A stretch of DNA of 64,000 nt from Myroides indicus (GTDB taxonomy: Bacteria > Bacteroidota > Bacteroidia > Flavobacteriales > Flavobacteriaceae). Every line of letters begins with the position of its first letter. Position 1 is the first letter of the stretch. The stretch covers positions 1 to 64,000 of the forward strand of contig NZ_SOAG01000008.1 in the NCBI RefSeq assembly GCF_004364575.1, read 5' to 3'. Positions 45,201 through 53,193 of this stretch are shown in pieces. The notes beneath the pieces are model-generated. The model worked only from the letters and a program-made list of their open reading frames with translations, searched no databases and was not told the origin of the DNA. A program made the translations under genes and the position numbers.

Positions 45201-47789
45201 GCTGTAATGCTTTCCATAGCCGCTGATAAATCAGATTACAACACGGACGAAACAGCTAAAATCTCATTCCCTTCTAGCGAAGGTGGAAGAGCTTTGATTT
45301 CTGTAGAAAATGGTTCAAGCGTAATTGAAAGCTTTTGGGTAAAAACAACTCAGGGAGAAACTGTTTTTGATCTTCCTGTAACGGCAAAAATGGCTCCTAA
45401 CGTTTATATCAACATTAGTTCCATTCAACCGCATGCCACAACCGTAAACAACTCTCCTATCCGTTTATATGGTGTTTTACCCATTCAGGTTTACAATAAA
45501 AAGACAAAATTAGAACCAGAAATCACCGCTCCTGACAAACTTAAACCAGAACAAAAATTTACTGTAAAAGTCAAAGAAAAAACAGGTAAAAAAATGACTT
45601 ATACCTTAGCCATTGTAGAAGATGGCTTACTGGATCTCACGCGTTTTAAAACACCTAATCCATGGGATATTTTTTATGCCAAAACTTCCTTAGGAGTGAG
45701 AACATGGGATGTATATGATGATGTTATCGGAGCTTATGGCGGAGCAATCAATCAGGTTTTTAGCATTGGAGGAGATGAAGACCTCGGAGCAGGACAAGTA
45801 AAAAAAGCTAATCGCTTTAAACCCGTCGTCATTTTTAAAGGTCCTTTTACGACTGAAAAAGGAAAAACTGCCTCACACGAAATCAGTCTTTCAAAATACA
45901 TTGGTTCGGTAAGAGTGATGGTAGTAGCCTCTGATGTCGATCAAAAAGCCTACGGCAGCGTTGAAAAAACAGCTGTGGTAAGCAATCCTTTAATGATACT
46001 GGGATCACTGCCGCGACGTGCGGTTCCGGGAGAAAAAGTTACTCTCCCTGTCACTGTTTTTGCCATGGAAAATCACGTAAAAAATGTTTCGGTAAAAATA
46101 AAAACAGATGAGCATTTTAAAATCGACGGAACCAACAGTCAAACACTTACATTTGATGAACCTGACGAAAAACTAGCTTACTTTGATTTAGAAGTTCTTC
46201 AAAAAACAGGAGTTTCTAAAATACAAATTGAAGCGACCTCCGGAAATGAAAAAGCAACTTATGAAGTAGAACTGGACGTTGTAAATCCCAATCCGGTTAC
46301 TGTCAACAGTAAATCAGTTGTTGTAGAACCCAATGGAACTGCCGCCATAGAATGGGAAAAATTTGGTATTGATGGAAGTAACAAAGCAACTTTGGAACTT
46401 TCTACCTTTCCGGGCATCAACCTCACCTCCCGATTAAATTATCTGATTAGTTATCCGCACGGATGTTCAGAACAGATTACATCAGGCGTATTCCCCCAAT
46501 TATTTTTAGGCGATTTCATGGAATTGTCTGCTTCACAGAAAGAAAGCACCCAGCGCAACGTAAATGCCGGAATTAAAAAGCTTGCCGAGCGTCAGCTTGC
46601 TGACGGAAGTTTTGCGTATTGGAGCGGATCAAGATATTTTGACGACTGGTCAACCTCATATATTGGCCATTTCTTTCTTGAAGCCGAAAAAAAAGGGTAT
46701 GCTCTTCCTGTGGGGAGCAAAGCAAACTGGCTGGCATTTCAACAAAAAATAGCTCGCCAATGGAGATTTGAAAACCGGTACAGAAATGATCTGGCACAAG
46801 CCTATCGTCTGTATACTTTAGCTCTTGCGGGTAAACCTGATTTGCCATCAATGAACAGACTCCGTGAAACAAAAGGAATATCCAGCGATTCCAAATTAAG
46901 GTTGGCCGCAGCATATGCATTGTCCGGACAAAATGAGGCTGCTGCACAATTGATTAATACAACTACTTTGGACAATAATAGCGATTATTTTTATTACGGT
47001 TCATACGAAAGAAATCTAGCTATGGCATTAGAAACCTTAATCATCAGCAATGTTGACAAAAACCGCTCACATGAATATGCCTTAGAACTTGCTAAAAGCT
47101 TGTCTTCCTCTCAATGGATGAGTACACAAACTACTGCCTACGCTTTAAACGCAATTGCACAATATGCTCAAAAAAATAAATCCGGAGAAGGTATTTCTGT
47201 TGCGTATAATTTTAACGGCAGCGATAATTCGATTTCCTCTCAAAGTAATTTTGTAGAAAAAAGTCTTCCTTCGTTAAACAATACTAATACCGTTTCCTTA
47301 GTAAACAAAAATCCGGCAACCTTATATGCCCGCGTTGCCTATAGCGGTATATTGCCGGTTGGGCAAGAAAACGTTGAAGAAAGCAAATTATCTGTTAAAA
47401 CCGTATTCAGCAATAACGGTGTAGTCATTAATCCGGCAACATTATCGCAAGGGACTGAATTTGTATGCGATATTACTATTACAAACACTTCTGTCAAAGG
47501 AATTGAAAACGTAGCATTAACTCAAATTATTCCTTCCGGATGGGAAATCGTCAACCTGAGATACACCGACGCCGGCGGACAAAATAACGCTGTAGATTTT
47601 ACAGACATAAGAGACGATAAAACGCAATTTTATTTTTATTTGGCAGGCAATTCAAGCAAAACGGTGAGAGTTGTACTCAATACTTCTTATCTCGGCCATT
47701 ATTATATGCCTGGTATACAGGTTAATGCTATGTATGACAACAGCTATAGATGCAGAACTAAAGGGCAGTGGATTGACGTTGTCCACTAA
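42288..47789 (+). CDS. Alpha-2-macroglobulin-family lipoprotein
   Basis: An 1833-residue lipoprotein (lipobox LGAC, C21). It has a string of macroglobulin-type beta domains, a bait region, and the thioester motif GCSEQ with C1393, followed by the alpha-helical thioester domain (QKIARQW, QAYRLYTLALAGKPDLP). Such proteins trap attacking proteases in the periplasm or on the surface. Residues about 454-500 are an acidic and Tyr-rich run (DDDEEIDDYDDYYYYYGY) with C-P-E and DPC around it, which I do not recognise. It is followed by pbpC, the standard partner: damage to the wall and protease attack are handled together. Confidence 0.9.
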   Translation: MKTRHLFIFLCSLSLFLLGACSKKTDQYNLSDPKLYTEYINGFTSGIISSKDPIDISINENWGNWTPNQELDEKLFSTVPSVKGKTYFLPGNVIRFIPAERLKQDQKYNITFHLSKVAEVKNELKNFSFLVISTPLNFSVELLDLQSSSENEYMLNGTFYASDWVNTQQVKNILSASQGNKALNIKINADEKDEAKEFAFIISDIQRPETSNKIILQLDGKSVDVDQKETLEKEIPEKNVQRPFAVHQIGSDNQSFWINFSNPLKKNQNFDGLVEIANSKGELTFTTEGNLLKVYNDQPFLEETRITVFPGIEDQKGQKNQTQEEFTLYFGIQKPDVRLIKNGSILPSSENLKIYFQATSLKAVDIKVYKIFENNILQFLQENTLNGKYNLRRVASPVAKTTFELTNSNPQALLNWNSYALDLSALISPDPGAIYRVEFSFKKAYSLYNCPESDSDENEDIIIEDDDEEIDDYDDYYYYYGYKWEEKDDPCADSYYYYREQVAANVLASDLGVIAKRGNENSYFFTVNNIITTEPVNNAKIELYSFQQQLLTTLSTDTNGMAQVHLDNQKAYFAVAKKNESVTYIKLDDGNALSMSNYNVDGQALQKGLNGFMYTERGVWRPGDNIYVSFILDDSANPIPDNHPIKITFRDPFGKIVDQQVKKKNPANHYTFTLGTTPEAVTGNWEAMVSVGGARFYKSIKIETIKPNRLKLKNNIEGKTLSATSGFSSVLYSVQWLQGTIAKNLKAEVQMKLIPQKTTFKGFEKYSFNNSLSVQSSEDINIFTGRTDQEGNFNFKINSNYSPENSGMLKAIFTAKVYENGGDVSTDVSTASFSPYKEYVGIKAPETNKYGYLETDDTQTFSIVTVNEKGEPVNSNVKIEVYRNDRGWWWDTNSYGISNYSSSGYYTLYTEQTISTKNNGKGTYSIIIPEQDWGSYEIVATDLTSGHIASSKIYVDWSFYSAKSKNTAGKEAVMLSIAADKSDYNTDETAKISFPSSEGGRALISVENGSSVIESFWVKTTQGETVFDLPVTAKMAPNVYINISSIQPHATTVNNSPIRLYGVLPIQVYNKKTKLEPEITAPDKLKPEQKFTVKVKEKTGKKMTYTLAIVEDGLLDLTRFKTPNPWDIFYAKTSLGVRTWDVYDDVIGAYGGAINQVFSIGGDEDLGAGQVKKANRFKPVVIFKGPFTTEKGKTASHEISLSKYIGSVRVMVVASDVDQKAYGSVEKTAVVSNPLMILGSLPRRAVPGEKVTLPVTVFAMENHVKNVSVKIKTDEHFKIDGTNSQTLTFDEPDEKLAYFDLEVLQKTGVSKIQIEATSGNEKATYEVELDVVNPNPVTVNSKSVVVEPNGTAAIEWEKFGIDGSNKATLELSTFPGINLTSRLNYLISYPHGCSEQITSGVFPQLFLGDFMELSASQKESTQRNVNAGIKKLAERQLADGSFAYWSGSRYFDDWSTSYIGHFFLEAEKKGYALPVGSKANWLAFQQKIARQWRFENRYRNDLAQAYRLYTLALAGKPDLPSMNRLRETKGISSDSKLRLAAAYALSGQNEAAAQLINTTTLDNNSDYFYYGSYERNLAMALETLIISNVDKNRSHEYALELAKSLSSSQWMSTQTTAYALNAIAQYAQKNKSGEGISVAYNFNGSDNSISSQSNFVEKSLPSLNNTNTVSLVNKNPATLYARVAYSGILPVGQENVEESKLSVKTVFSNNGVVINPATLSQGTEFVCDITITNTSVKGIENVALTQIIPSGWEIVNLRYTDAGGQNNAVDFTDIRDDKTQFYFYLAGNSSKTVRVVLNTSYLGHYYMPGIQVNAMYDNSYRCRTKGQWIDVVH

Positions 47790-47806
47790 TTGCTAAAAAA
47801 AAAATG

Positions 47807-47837
47807 ATAATACAGGAGCAAGTTACTCCTGTATTAT
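47807..47837 (+). terminator. Intercistronic hairpin between the alpha-2-macroglobulin gene and pbpC
   Basis: ATAATACAGGAG (47807-47818) and CTCCTGTATTAT (47826-47837), 12 perfect pairs, 7-base loop. The downstream T run is poor (TCTTTGGTTT), so it may be a partial attenuator rather than a full stop; pbpC begins 11 bases later. Confidence 0.65.
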
Positions 47838-47847
47838 TCTTTGGTTT

Positions 47848-50211
47848 ATGATAAGAAAGTTTGTTTTAAATCTGAAAAAATGGAGTAAAAAGAAAAAAGC
47901 AGGATTTGTATGCCTCGTTTTTCTTTTGGCAGCTTATTATTTTTGTCTGCCCTCTCCTCTTTTTTCAAGTTCTTATTCAACAGTAATCGACAGTAATGAC
48001 GGTCAGTTATTAGGTGCTCAGATTGCTTCTGACGGGCAATGGCGTTTTCCTGAATTAGATAGCGTTCCCTACAAATTTAAACAGAGTATTCTGGCTTATG
48101 AAGATGACTACTTTTATTATCATTGGGGCATTAATCCCATTTCCACTGCTAAAGCTTTTTTAACCAATTTAAAGAAGGGAAAAACTGTTAGAGGCGGAAG
48201 TACATTAACTCAGCAAACTATCCGGTTGGCACGCAACGGGCAAAAAAGAAGCTATTATGAAAAACTGATAGAAGGTATTTTAGCAACACGGTTAGAATTT
48301 AGATACAGCAAAGATAAAATTCTGTCGCTATATGCTTCTCATGCTCCGTTTGGAGGAAACGTAGTTGGTTTAGATGTAGCCGCATGGCGGTATTTTGGTA
48401 CTTCTCCCGATCAGCTTTCGTGGGCAGAAAGCGCTGTTTTGGCAGTTTTACCCAATTCTCCCCGATTGATATATCCGGGAAAAAATCAGGATCTTCTACT
48501 CCAAAAACGCAATAACTTATTGTATAAACTCTATATTAAAAACATTATTGATCAATCAACCTATGAGCTGGCACTCATAGAGCCTTTACCCCAAAAACCT
48601 CATGATTTGCCGCAGATGGCTCCTCACCTACTTCAACTTGCCATTCAAAAAAATAACCAGCAGAGAACCACTACCACAATTGATTACAATATTCAGCAGC
48701 GGGCAAATAATATTGTGGAAAATTATTATAACATATATAAACAATCTGAAATTTATAACATAGCTGTTATTGTTATTGATATTGAAACCCGAAATATAGT
48801 TACTTATATAGGTAATTCTCCTACGACATCGGCACATCAGAAAGATGTTGATATAATCCGCGCTCCCCGAAGTACAGGCAGTATTTTAAAACCCTTTCTA
48901 TATGGCGCTATGCTAGACGATGCAGAGCTGCTCCCCGGTATGCTTGTTGCTGATATTCCTACCGTCATTTCCGGATATAAACCGGAGAATTTCAACATGG
49001 CTTACGAAGGAGCTGTACCCGCAAATGAAGCATTAGCCCGATCGCTGAATATTCCATTCGTTTTAATGCTTCAGGATTACGGAGTGTATCGATTTTATGA
49101 TCAACTGCAAAAACTAAAATTAAAAAACATAAACAAACACCCCAATCATTATGGACTATCCTTAATTCTTGGTGGGGCAGAAAGCAGTTTGTGGGATTTA
49201 ACACAGGCTTATGCAGGTTGGGCTTCTACCTTAAATTACTATACAGCTCATCAGGGAAAATACAGAACAAAAGAAATTCAATCGTTAAACTGGACTCTCA
49301 ATAATTCATTAGATTTTGGTTCGGAAACGAATGAAAAAAGTACAGTTTCAGCAGGAAGTATATGGAATACTTTTCAGGCGCTCACACAAGTAAATCGCCC
49401 TGAAGGAGATGAAGCGTGGCAATATTACGACTCAGCATTAAAAATAGCATGGAAAACCGGAACCAGCTTTGGCGGAAGGGATGCATGGGCAATTGGTGTA
49501 GACAAAAAATATACTGTAGCAATATGGGTAGGCAATGCAACCGGAGAAGGACGTCCTTCTATCAGCGGAGTACGTATGGCGGGTCCTGTATTATTTGACA
49601 TTTTTAAACTATTGCCAAAATCAAGCTGGTTTGAGAGCCCCTTAGACGATATGGTAGAAACAGAAGTTTGCGCTGTCAGCGGATATATTGCCACTTCACA
49701 ATGTCCAATAAAAAAGGTACTTATTCCGTTTCGACAAAAAAAAGCAACTATATGTCCCTACCATCAATTAGTTCACTTAGATTCATCAGAGCAATATCGC
49801 GTAAACAGTCAGTGTGAAAAAGTAAGTAACATAATTAATAAATCATGGTTTGTTTTACCCCCTTCTATGGCTTATTACTACAGAAAATATCACGGTGATT
49901 ATAAAGATCTACCTCCTTTCAGATCAGATTGTAACAGCAATGCCAACAATAGTCTAGAATTTATTTACCCAAAACATGGAGCAACTATCTATTTAACAAA
50001 GGACTTTTTTTCAAAAGTGCAACCTTTTGTTGCCAAAGCAGCGACCAACAATCCCGACAAATCAATTTTTTGGTATATAGATGATGTTTTTATCGGAAGC
50101 ACTTCTGTATTTCACGAACAACCTATTCTGGCTAATTCAGGCAAACATTTGCTAACCATTGTAGATACGGAAGGCAATTCAAAAACCATTGAGTTTTACA
50201 TAGAAGAGTAA
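47848..50211 (+). CDS. pbpC: Penicillin-binding protein 1C
   Basis: A 787-residue bifunctional peptidoglycan synthase. One membrane anchor (about 18-36), then the GT51 glycosyltransferase domain with catalytic E85 in YEDDYFYYHWGI and RGGSTLTQQ, then the transpeptidase domain: S345-x-x-K348 (TGSILKPF), SLN-type ARSLNIPF, and KTGT at 536-539. The C-terminal BiPBP domain (from about residue 700, FIYPKHGATIYL) is specific to PBP1C. It is downstream of the alpha-2-macroglobulin gene, the usual pairing. Confidence 0.94.
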   Translation: MIRKFVLNLKKWSKKKKAGFVCLVFLLAAYYFCLPSPLFSSSYSTVIDSNDGQLLGAQIASDGQWRFPELDSVPYKFKQSILAYEDDYFYYHWGINPISTAKAFLTNLKKGKTVRGGSTLTQQTIRLARNGQKRSYYEKLIEGILATRLEFRYSKDKILSLYASHAPFGGNVVGLDVAAWRYFGTSPDQLSWAESAVLAVLPNSPRLIYPGKNQDLLLQKRNNLLYKLYIKNIIDQSTYELALIEPLPQKPHDLPQMAPHLLQLAIQKNNQQRTTTTIDYNIQQRANNIVENYYNIYKQSEIYNIAVIVIDIETRNIVTYIGNSPTTSAHQKDVDIIRAPRSTGSILKPFLYGAMLDDAELLPGMLVADIPTVISGYKPENFNMAYEGAVPANEALARSLNIPFVLMLQDYGVYRFYDQLQKLKLKNINKHPNHYGLSLILGGAESSLWDLTQAYAGWASTLNYYTAHQGKYRTKEIQSLNWTLNNSLDFGSETNEKSTVSAGSIWNTFQALTQVNRPEGDEAWQYYDSALKIAWKTGTSFGGRDAWAIGVDKKYTVAIWVGNATGEGRPSISGVRMAGPVLFDIFKLLPKSSWFESPLDDMVETEVCAVSGYIATSQCPIKKVLIPFRQKKATICPYHQLVHLDSSEQYRVNSQCEKVSNIINKSWFVLPPSMAYYYRKYHGDYKDLPPFRSDCNSNANNSLEFIYPKHGATIYLTKDFFSKVQPFVAKAATNNPDKSIFWYIDDVFIGSTSVFHEQPILANSGKHLLTIVDTEGNSKTIEFYIEE

Positions 50212-50266
50212 AATTTATTAGGTTCCACTCCTAAATATATACATCCAAACTACATACTGTTGTGTA

Positions 50267-50773
50267 CTAGCCATTTCTCTCAATTTTATAAATCACCGCT
50301 TCTTTTCCTGCAAGCTCAGCATCTTTTTCATATTCAAGTCCTATTTTCTCAAGCACTTTAATAGAATTCTTATTTTCTTTCATGGCTCTTCCTATTACTC
50401 GTTTTAAATGTAATTTTTCAAAGCCGTAATTTAAACAGGCTTGGGCACTTTCGGTTGCATATCCTTTATTCCATTCTTCTTCAAAAAAACGAAATCCGAT
50501 ATCCGTTTCCTGCTTCATTTCATCATATTTTAATCCGCACCACCCTATAAATTTATTATTTTCTTTATTGATAACTGCCCAACGTCCATATCCGTTTAAT
50601 TTGTAATCTTGATAATTTTCAAGGAATTCTTTTGCTGCATCTATACTATTGAAAGCAGAATCTCCTGTATATCTGATTACATTGACATTCAGATTTAATT
50701 TATAAAAACTTTCAGCATCATCTATATTTAGCTCTCTTAAAATTAATCTTTTTGTTTCTAAAATTATTTTCAT
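50267..50773 (-). CDS. GNAT acetyltransferase, RimJ/RimL-like
   Basis: A 168-residue acetyltransferase of the RimJ/RimL type. ETKRLILRELNIDDAESFYK opens the family; EEEWNKGYATESAQACLNYGF contains the acetyl-CoA loop; RVIGRAMKENKNSIKVLEKI and GLEYE finish the fold. The substrate (protein N-terminus or small amine) cannot be read. It sits alone, between the pbpC end and rng. Confidence 0.85.
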   Translation of the reverse strand: MKIILETKRLILRELNIDDAESFYKLNLNVNVIRYTGDSAFNSIDAAKEFLENYQDYKLNGYGRWAVINKENNKFIGWCGLKYDEMKQETDIGFRFFEEEWNKGYATESAQACLNYGFEKLHLKRVIGRAMKENKNSIKVLEKIGLEYEKDAELAGKEAVIYKIERNG

Positions 50774-50879
50774 TTTTAAAAATATAATCTATTGTAAATT
50801 TCCTATTTTACTATTTTAGGCAGATTTAAAATATAATATTAAAACATATTATCATAAGATGCACATAGAAACAAAAAAA

Positions 50880-50909
50880 AAACCGCTATACTTTTGAGTA
50901 TAACGGTTT
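50880..50909 (-). terminator. Terminator of rng
   Basis: AAACCGCTATAC (50880-50891) and GTATAACGGTTT (50898-50909), fully paired on the minus-strand RNA with one G-U, then A-run on plus (T-run on minus). Confidence 0.85.
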
Positions 50910-50912
50910 TAA

Positions 50913-52475
50913 TTATTCTGAAATTTCATTTCCCTTTTCGTCAAAGAAATGGTATTCTAAATACGTGTAAGCGTCACGTGGTATTATTTTTATCCATTTT
51001 TTAAATTCCATAAACCATTTGGTTCGGACAGATGGGAATCCTTTTGTCAAATACGCCGCCACAAAGGGATGCGTGTTCAAGATAATCTTTGCATTTCGAT
51101 TTCTTGTTGTAATGCTTTCAATGTCAGACTTTATTTGGTCAATTATCAAAATAGGAGCTTCAATTTCTCGATACTCATTTGGATCTTCTTCCCTGGTTTT
51201 AATATGCACCTCCGGTCTGACTCTTTGTCTGGTAATTTGAATTAATCCAAATTTACTCGGGGGCAAGATTTTGTGTTTTGCTTTATCATCACTCATTTCT
51301 TCTTTGAGAAAATCATAGAGCGTTTTTCTATTTTCCGGATTTCCCATATCAATAAAATCTACTACTATAATTCCTCCCATATCTCTCAGCCGTAATTGTC
51401 TGGCTATTTCAGCAGCAGCTATCAGATTTACTTCAAGTGCTGTGTCTTCTTGAGATTGAGCTTTGTTTGAGCGGTTTCCGCTATTAACATCTATTACGTG
51501 CAACGCTTCGGTATGTTCTATGATAAGATAAGCTCCTTTACTCATAGAAACAGTTTTTCCGAACGAGGTCTTTATTTGTCTTTCTATACTGTACTTTTCA
51601 AAAATAGGTACTTCTCTTGACTGATAGTGTTTAACAATGGACACCTTAGAAGGAGCTATCTCTTGCAAATATTCCTTCGTGTTGTAATACATATCTTCAT
51701 CATCCACAATGATTCCCGTAAAAGTATCATTAAAAACATCTCTCAAAATAGTAGAGGTTCTGTTTACTTCTCCTAATACTTTTGAAGGATGATGAGCTGT
51801 AGTTAATTTTTTGCACATGCTGTTCCATTTGGCTAGCAGATTGTGTAAATCTTTATCTATATCTGCTACTTTTTTTCCTTCTGCAACGGTACGTACAATT
51901 ACTCCAAAACCTTTTGGCTTAATAGACTGTAACAGTCTTTTAAGTCGTTCCTTTTCTTCTTTTGATTCAATTTTTTGAGAAATAGATATTCTGTTTGAAA
52001 ACGGTACCAGTACTACATAACGTCCGGCAAGCGAAAGTTCTGAGCTGATACGGGGTCCTTTTGTAGAAATCGGTTCTTTTACAATTTGTACCAACAAAGA
52101 CTGATTGGCACTTAAAACTTCAGAAATTGAACCGTTTTTATCTATTTCTTCCTCAAAAGCAAAGTTTTTTAAGGAATAATCTTTTAATTTACCTGCGCTT
52201 ACAAGTTTTGTGAACTTCAACAATGAACGGAGATTGGGTCCCAAATCGTGGTAATGTAAAAAAGCATCTTTTTCAAATCCCACGTGGACAAAAGCTGCGT
52301 TTAGTCCCGGAACCGGTTTTCTGATTTTGGCAATAAAAATATCTCCTACCTGAAAACCTTCCTGATTTTCTTCCCGCTCTCTGTGCAGTTCTATTAGTTT
52401 TCCATCTTTTAATAAGGCAAAATCTACTGTATCAGAATTTGATCTAATGATTAATTCTTTATTCACACTGTACAT
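50913..52475 (-). CDS. rng: Ribonuclease E/G family endoribonuclease
   Basis: A 520-residue RNase G type. The S1 RNA-binding domain is near the N-terminus (VGDIFIAKIRKPVPGLNAAF, about 42-120); the DNase-I-like catalytic part carries the metal-binding aspartates in HVIDVNSGNRSNK and GGIIVVDFIDMGN. Ends in the RNase G-type C-terminus without the scaffold region of RNase E. It processes rRNA and mRNA. It is on the same strand downstream of HU and the small basic protein, but a terminator lies between. Confidence 0.93.
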   Translation of the reverse strand: MYSVNKELIIRSNSDTVDFALLKDGKLIELHREREENQEGFQVGDIFIAKIRKPVPGLNAAFVHVGFEKDAFLHYHDLGPNLRSLLKFTKLVSAGKLKDYSLKNFAFEEEIDKNGSISEVLSANQSLLVQIVKEPISTKGPRISSELSLAGRYVVLVPFSNRISISQKIESKEEKERLKRLLQSIKPKGFGVIVRTVAEGKKVADIDKDLHNLLAKWNSMCKKLTTAHHPSKVLGEVNRTSTILRDVFNDTFTGIIVDDEDMYYNTKEYLQEIAPSKVSIVKHYQSREVPIFEKYSIERQIKTSFGKTVSMSKGAYLIIEHTEALHVIDVNSGNRSNKAQSQEDTALEVNLIAAAEIARQLRLRDMGGIIVVDFIDMGNPENRKTLYDFLKEEMSDDKAKHKILPPSKFGLIQITRQRVRPEVHIKTREEDPNEYREIEAPILIIDQIKSDIESITTRNRNAKIILNTHPFVAAYLTKGFPSVRTKWFMEFKKWIKIIPRDAYTYLEYHFFDEKGNEISE

Positions 52476-52626
52476 TTTTATCCATACTCATTCATTAAAA
52501 CGCCTCTTTTAAAGTACATTAAATGAGTTTGTATAGATGGATTAAACATTAATTACAGGTTTTACCTGAAAAGATTCTCTCTGTAAAAGGTGAATCTTAT
52601 TATCAATGAGCGTTTTCAATAAAAGA

Positions 52627-52651
52627 AAAAAGTAGTTTAATACTACTTTTT
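52627..52651 (-). terminator. Terminator downstream of the small basic gene
   Basis: AAAAAGTAGT (52627-52636) and ACTACTTTTT (52642-52651), 10 perfect pairs, loop TTAAT. The TAG stop of the small gene is inside the right arm. Confidence 0.8.
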
Positions 52652-52735
52652 CTTTTTATGACGGTTAGCTCTCGCTCTTTTTTTACGTTTGTGAGTAGCT
52701 ACCTTATGTCTTTTTCTTTTTTTACCACTTGGCAT
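52643..52735 (-). CDS. Thirty-residue highly basic protein, probably ribosome-associated
   Basis: ATG 52735-52733 opens 30 codons ending with TAG (52643-52645). The protein MPSGKKRKRHKVATHKRKKR followed by ARANRHKKKK is over half Lys/Arg/His. The pattern resembles the COX24/AURKAIP1 C-terminal (mS38, mycobacterial bS22) family and small Bacteroidota ribosomal proteins. I infer a ribosome-bound peptide; I am not sure of the name. It follows hup (HU) by 26 bases and probably shares its transcript; a terminator overlaps its stop. It is in none of the longer frames, which is why annotation may miss it. Confidence 0.75.
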   Translation of the reverse strand: MPSGKKRKRHKVATHKRKKRARANRHKKKK

Positions 52736-52761
52736 AATGTGTGTAATTTGAGATTAATAAA

Positions 52762-53058
52762 TTATTTTACTTTCACTTGGGTATTTGTCTTTACTCCTTC
52801 AACAAACACTTTAGCCGGTTTAAATGCAGGGATATTATGTGCCGGAATTCTAATAGTTGTGTTTTTAGAAATGTTTCTTCCGGTTTTTTCCGCTCTTGTT
52901 TTAATGATAAAACTTCCGAAACCTCGCAAATATACGTTTTCCCCAGATTGCAACGACGCCTTTACCTCTTCCATAAAAGTTTCTACTGTTGCCTGTACGT
53001 CTCCTTTCTCAAGCCCTAATTTCTCAGAAATCTTAGCTACGATGTCTGCTTTCGTCAT
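52762..53058 (-). CDS. hup: DNA-binding protein HU family
   Basis: A 98-residue histone-like dimer that bends and packs DNA. It has MTKADIVAKISEKLGLEKGD at the N-terminus, the SLQSGENVYLRGFGSF turn, and the DNA-binding arms with GRNISKNTTIRIPAHNIPAF, in which a Pro intercalates. Usual 90 to 98 residues. The divergent partner is mutY; a perfect -7 box at 53102-53109 is 44 bases upstream. The small basic gene follows on the same strand. Confidence 0.95.
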   Translation of the reverse strand: MTKADIVAKISEKLGLEKGDVQATVETFMEEVKASLQSGENVYLRGFGSFIIKTRAEKTGRNISKNTTIRIPAHNIPAFKPAKVFVEGVKTNTQVKVK

Positions 53059-53101
53059 TTTAGATATAATTTTTTATTATTGTCATTTTTTTTATAGTGT
53101 G

Positions 53102-53109
53102 CAAATATA
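53102..53109 (-). promoter_or_regulatory. -7 box of hup
   Basis: TATATTTG on the minus strand; a TTG lies 21 bases upstream (plus 53131-53133). Leader of about 40 bases. Confidence 0.6.
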
Positions 53110-53167
53110 TTAATTTATAATCCAATAAATCAACCTTAAGCGATTAAAATTTAAATATATAAAGTTT

Positions 53168-53175
53168 TATTTTTG
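53168..53175 (+). promoter_or_regulatory. -7 box of mutY
   Basis: TATTTTTG (53168-53175), 19 bases before ATG 53194. The longer frame would start at 53173 inside the box and is rejected. Confidence 0.6.
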
Positions 53176-53193
53176 ACAACAATATTTTTTAAC

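Noticed and set aside
46573..46947. A 124-codon minus frame inside the alpha-2-macroglobulin gene
   Set aside because: Opposite the thioester domain in a conserved gene, no promoter or family.
52658..53113. Plus-strand frame of 151 codons across the HU and basic-peptide genes
   Set aside because: It is antisense to both HU and the 30-codon gene, whose own patterns explain the region.
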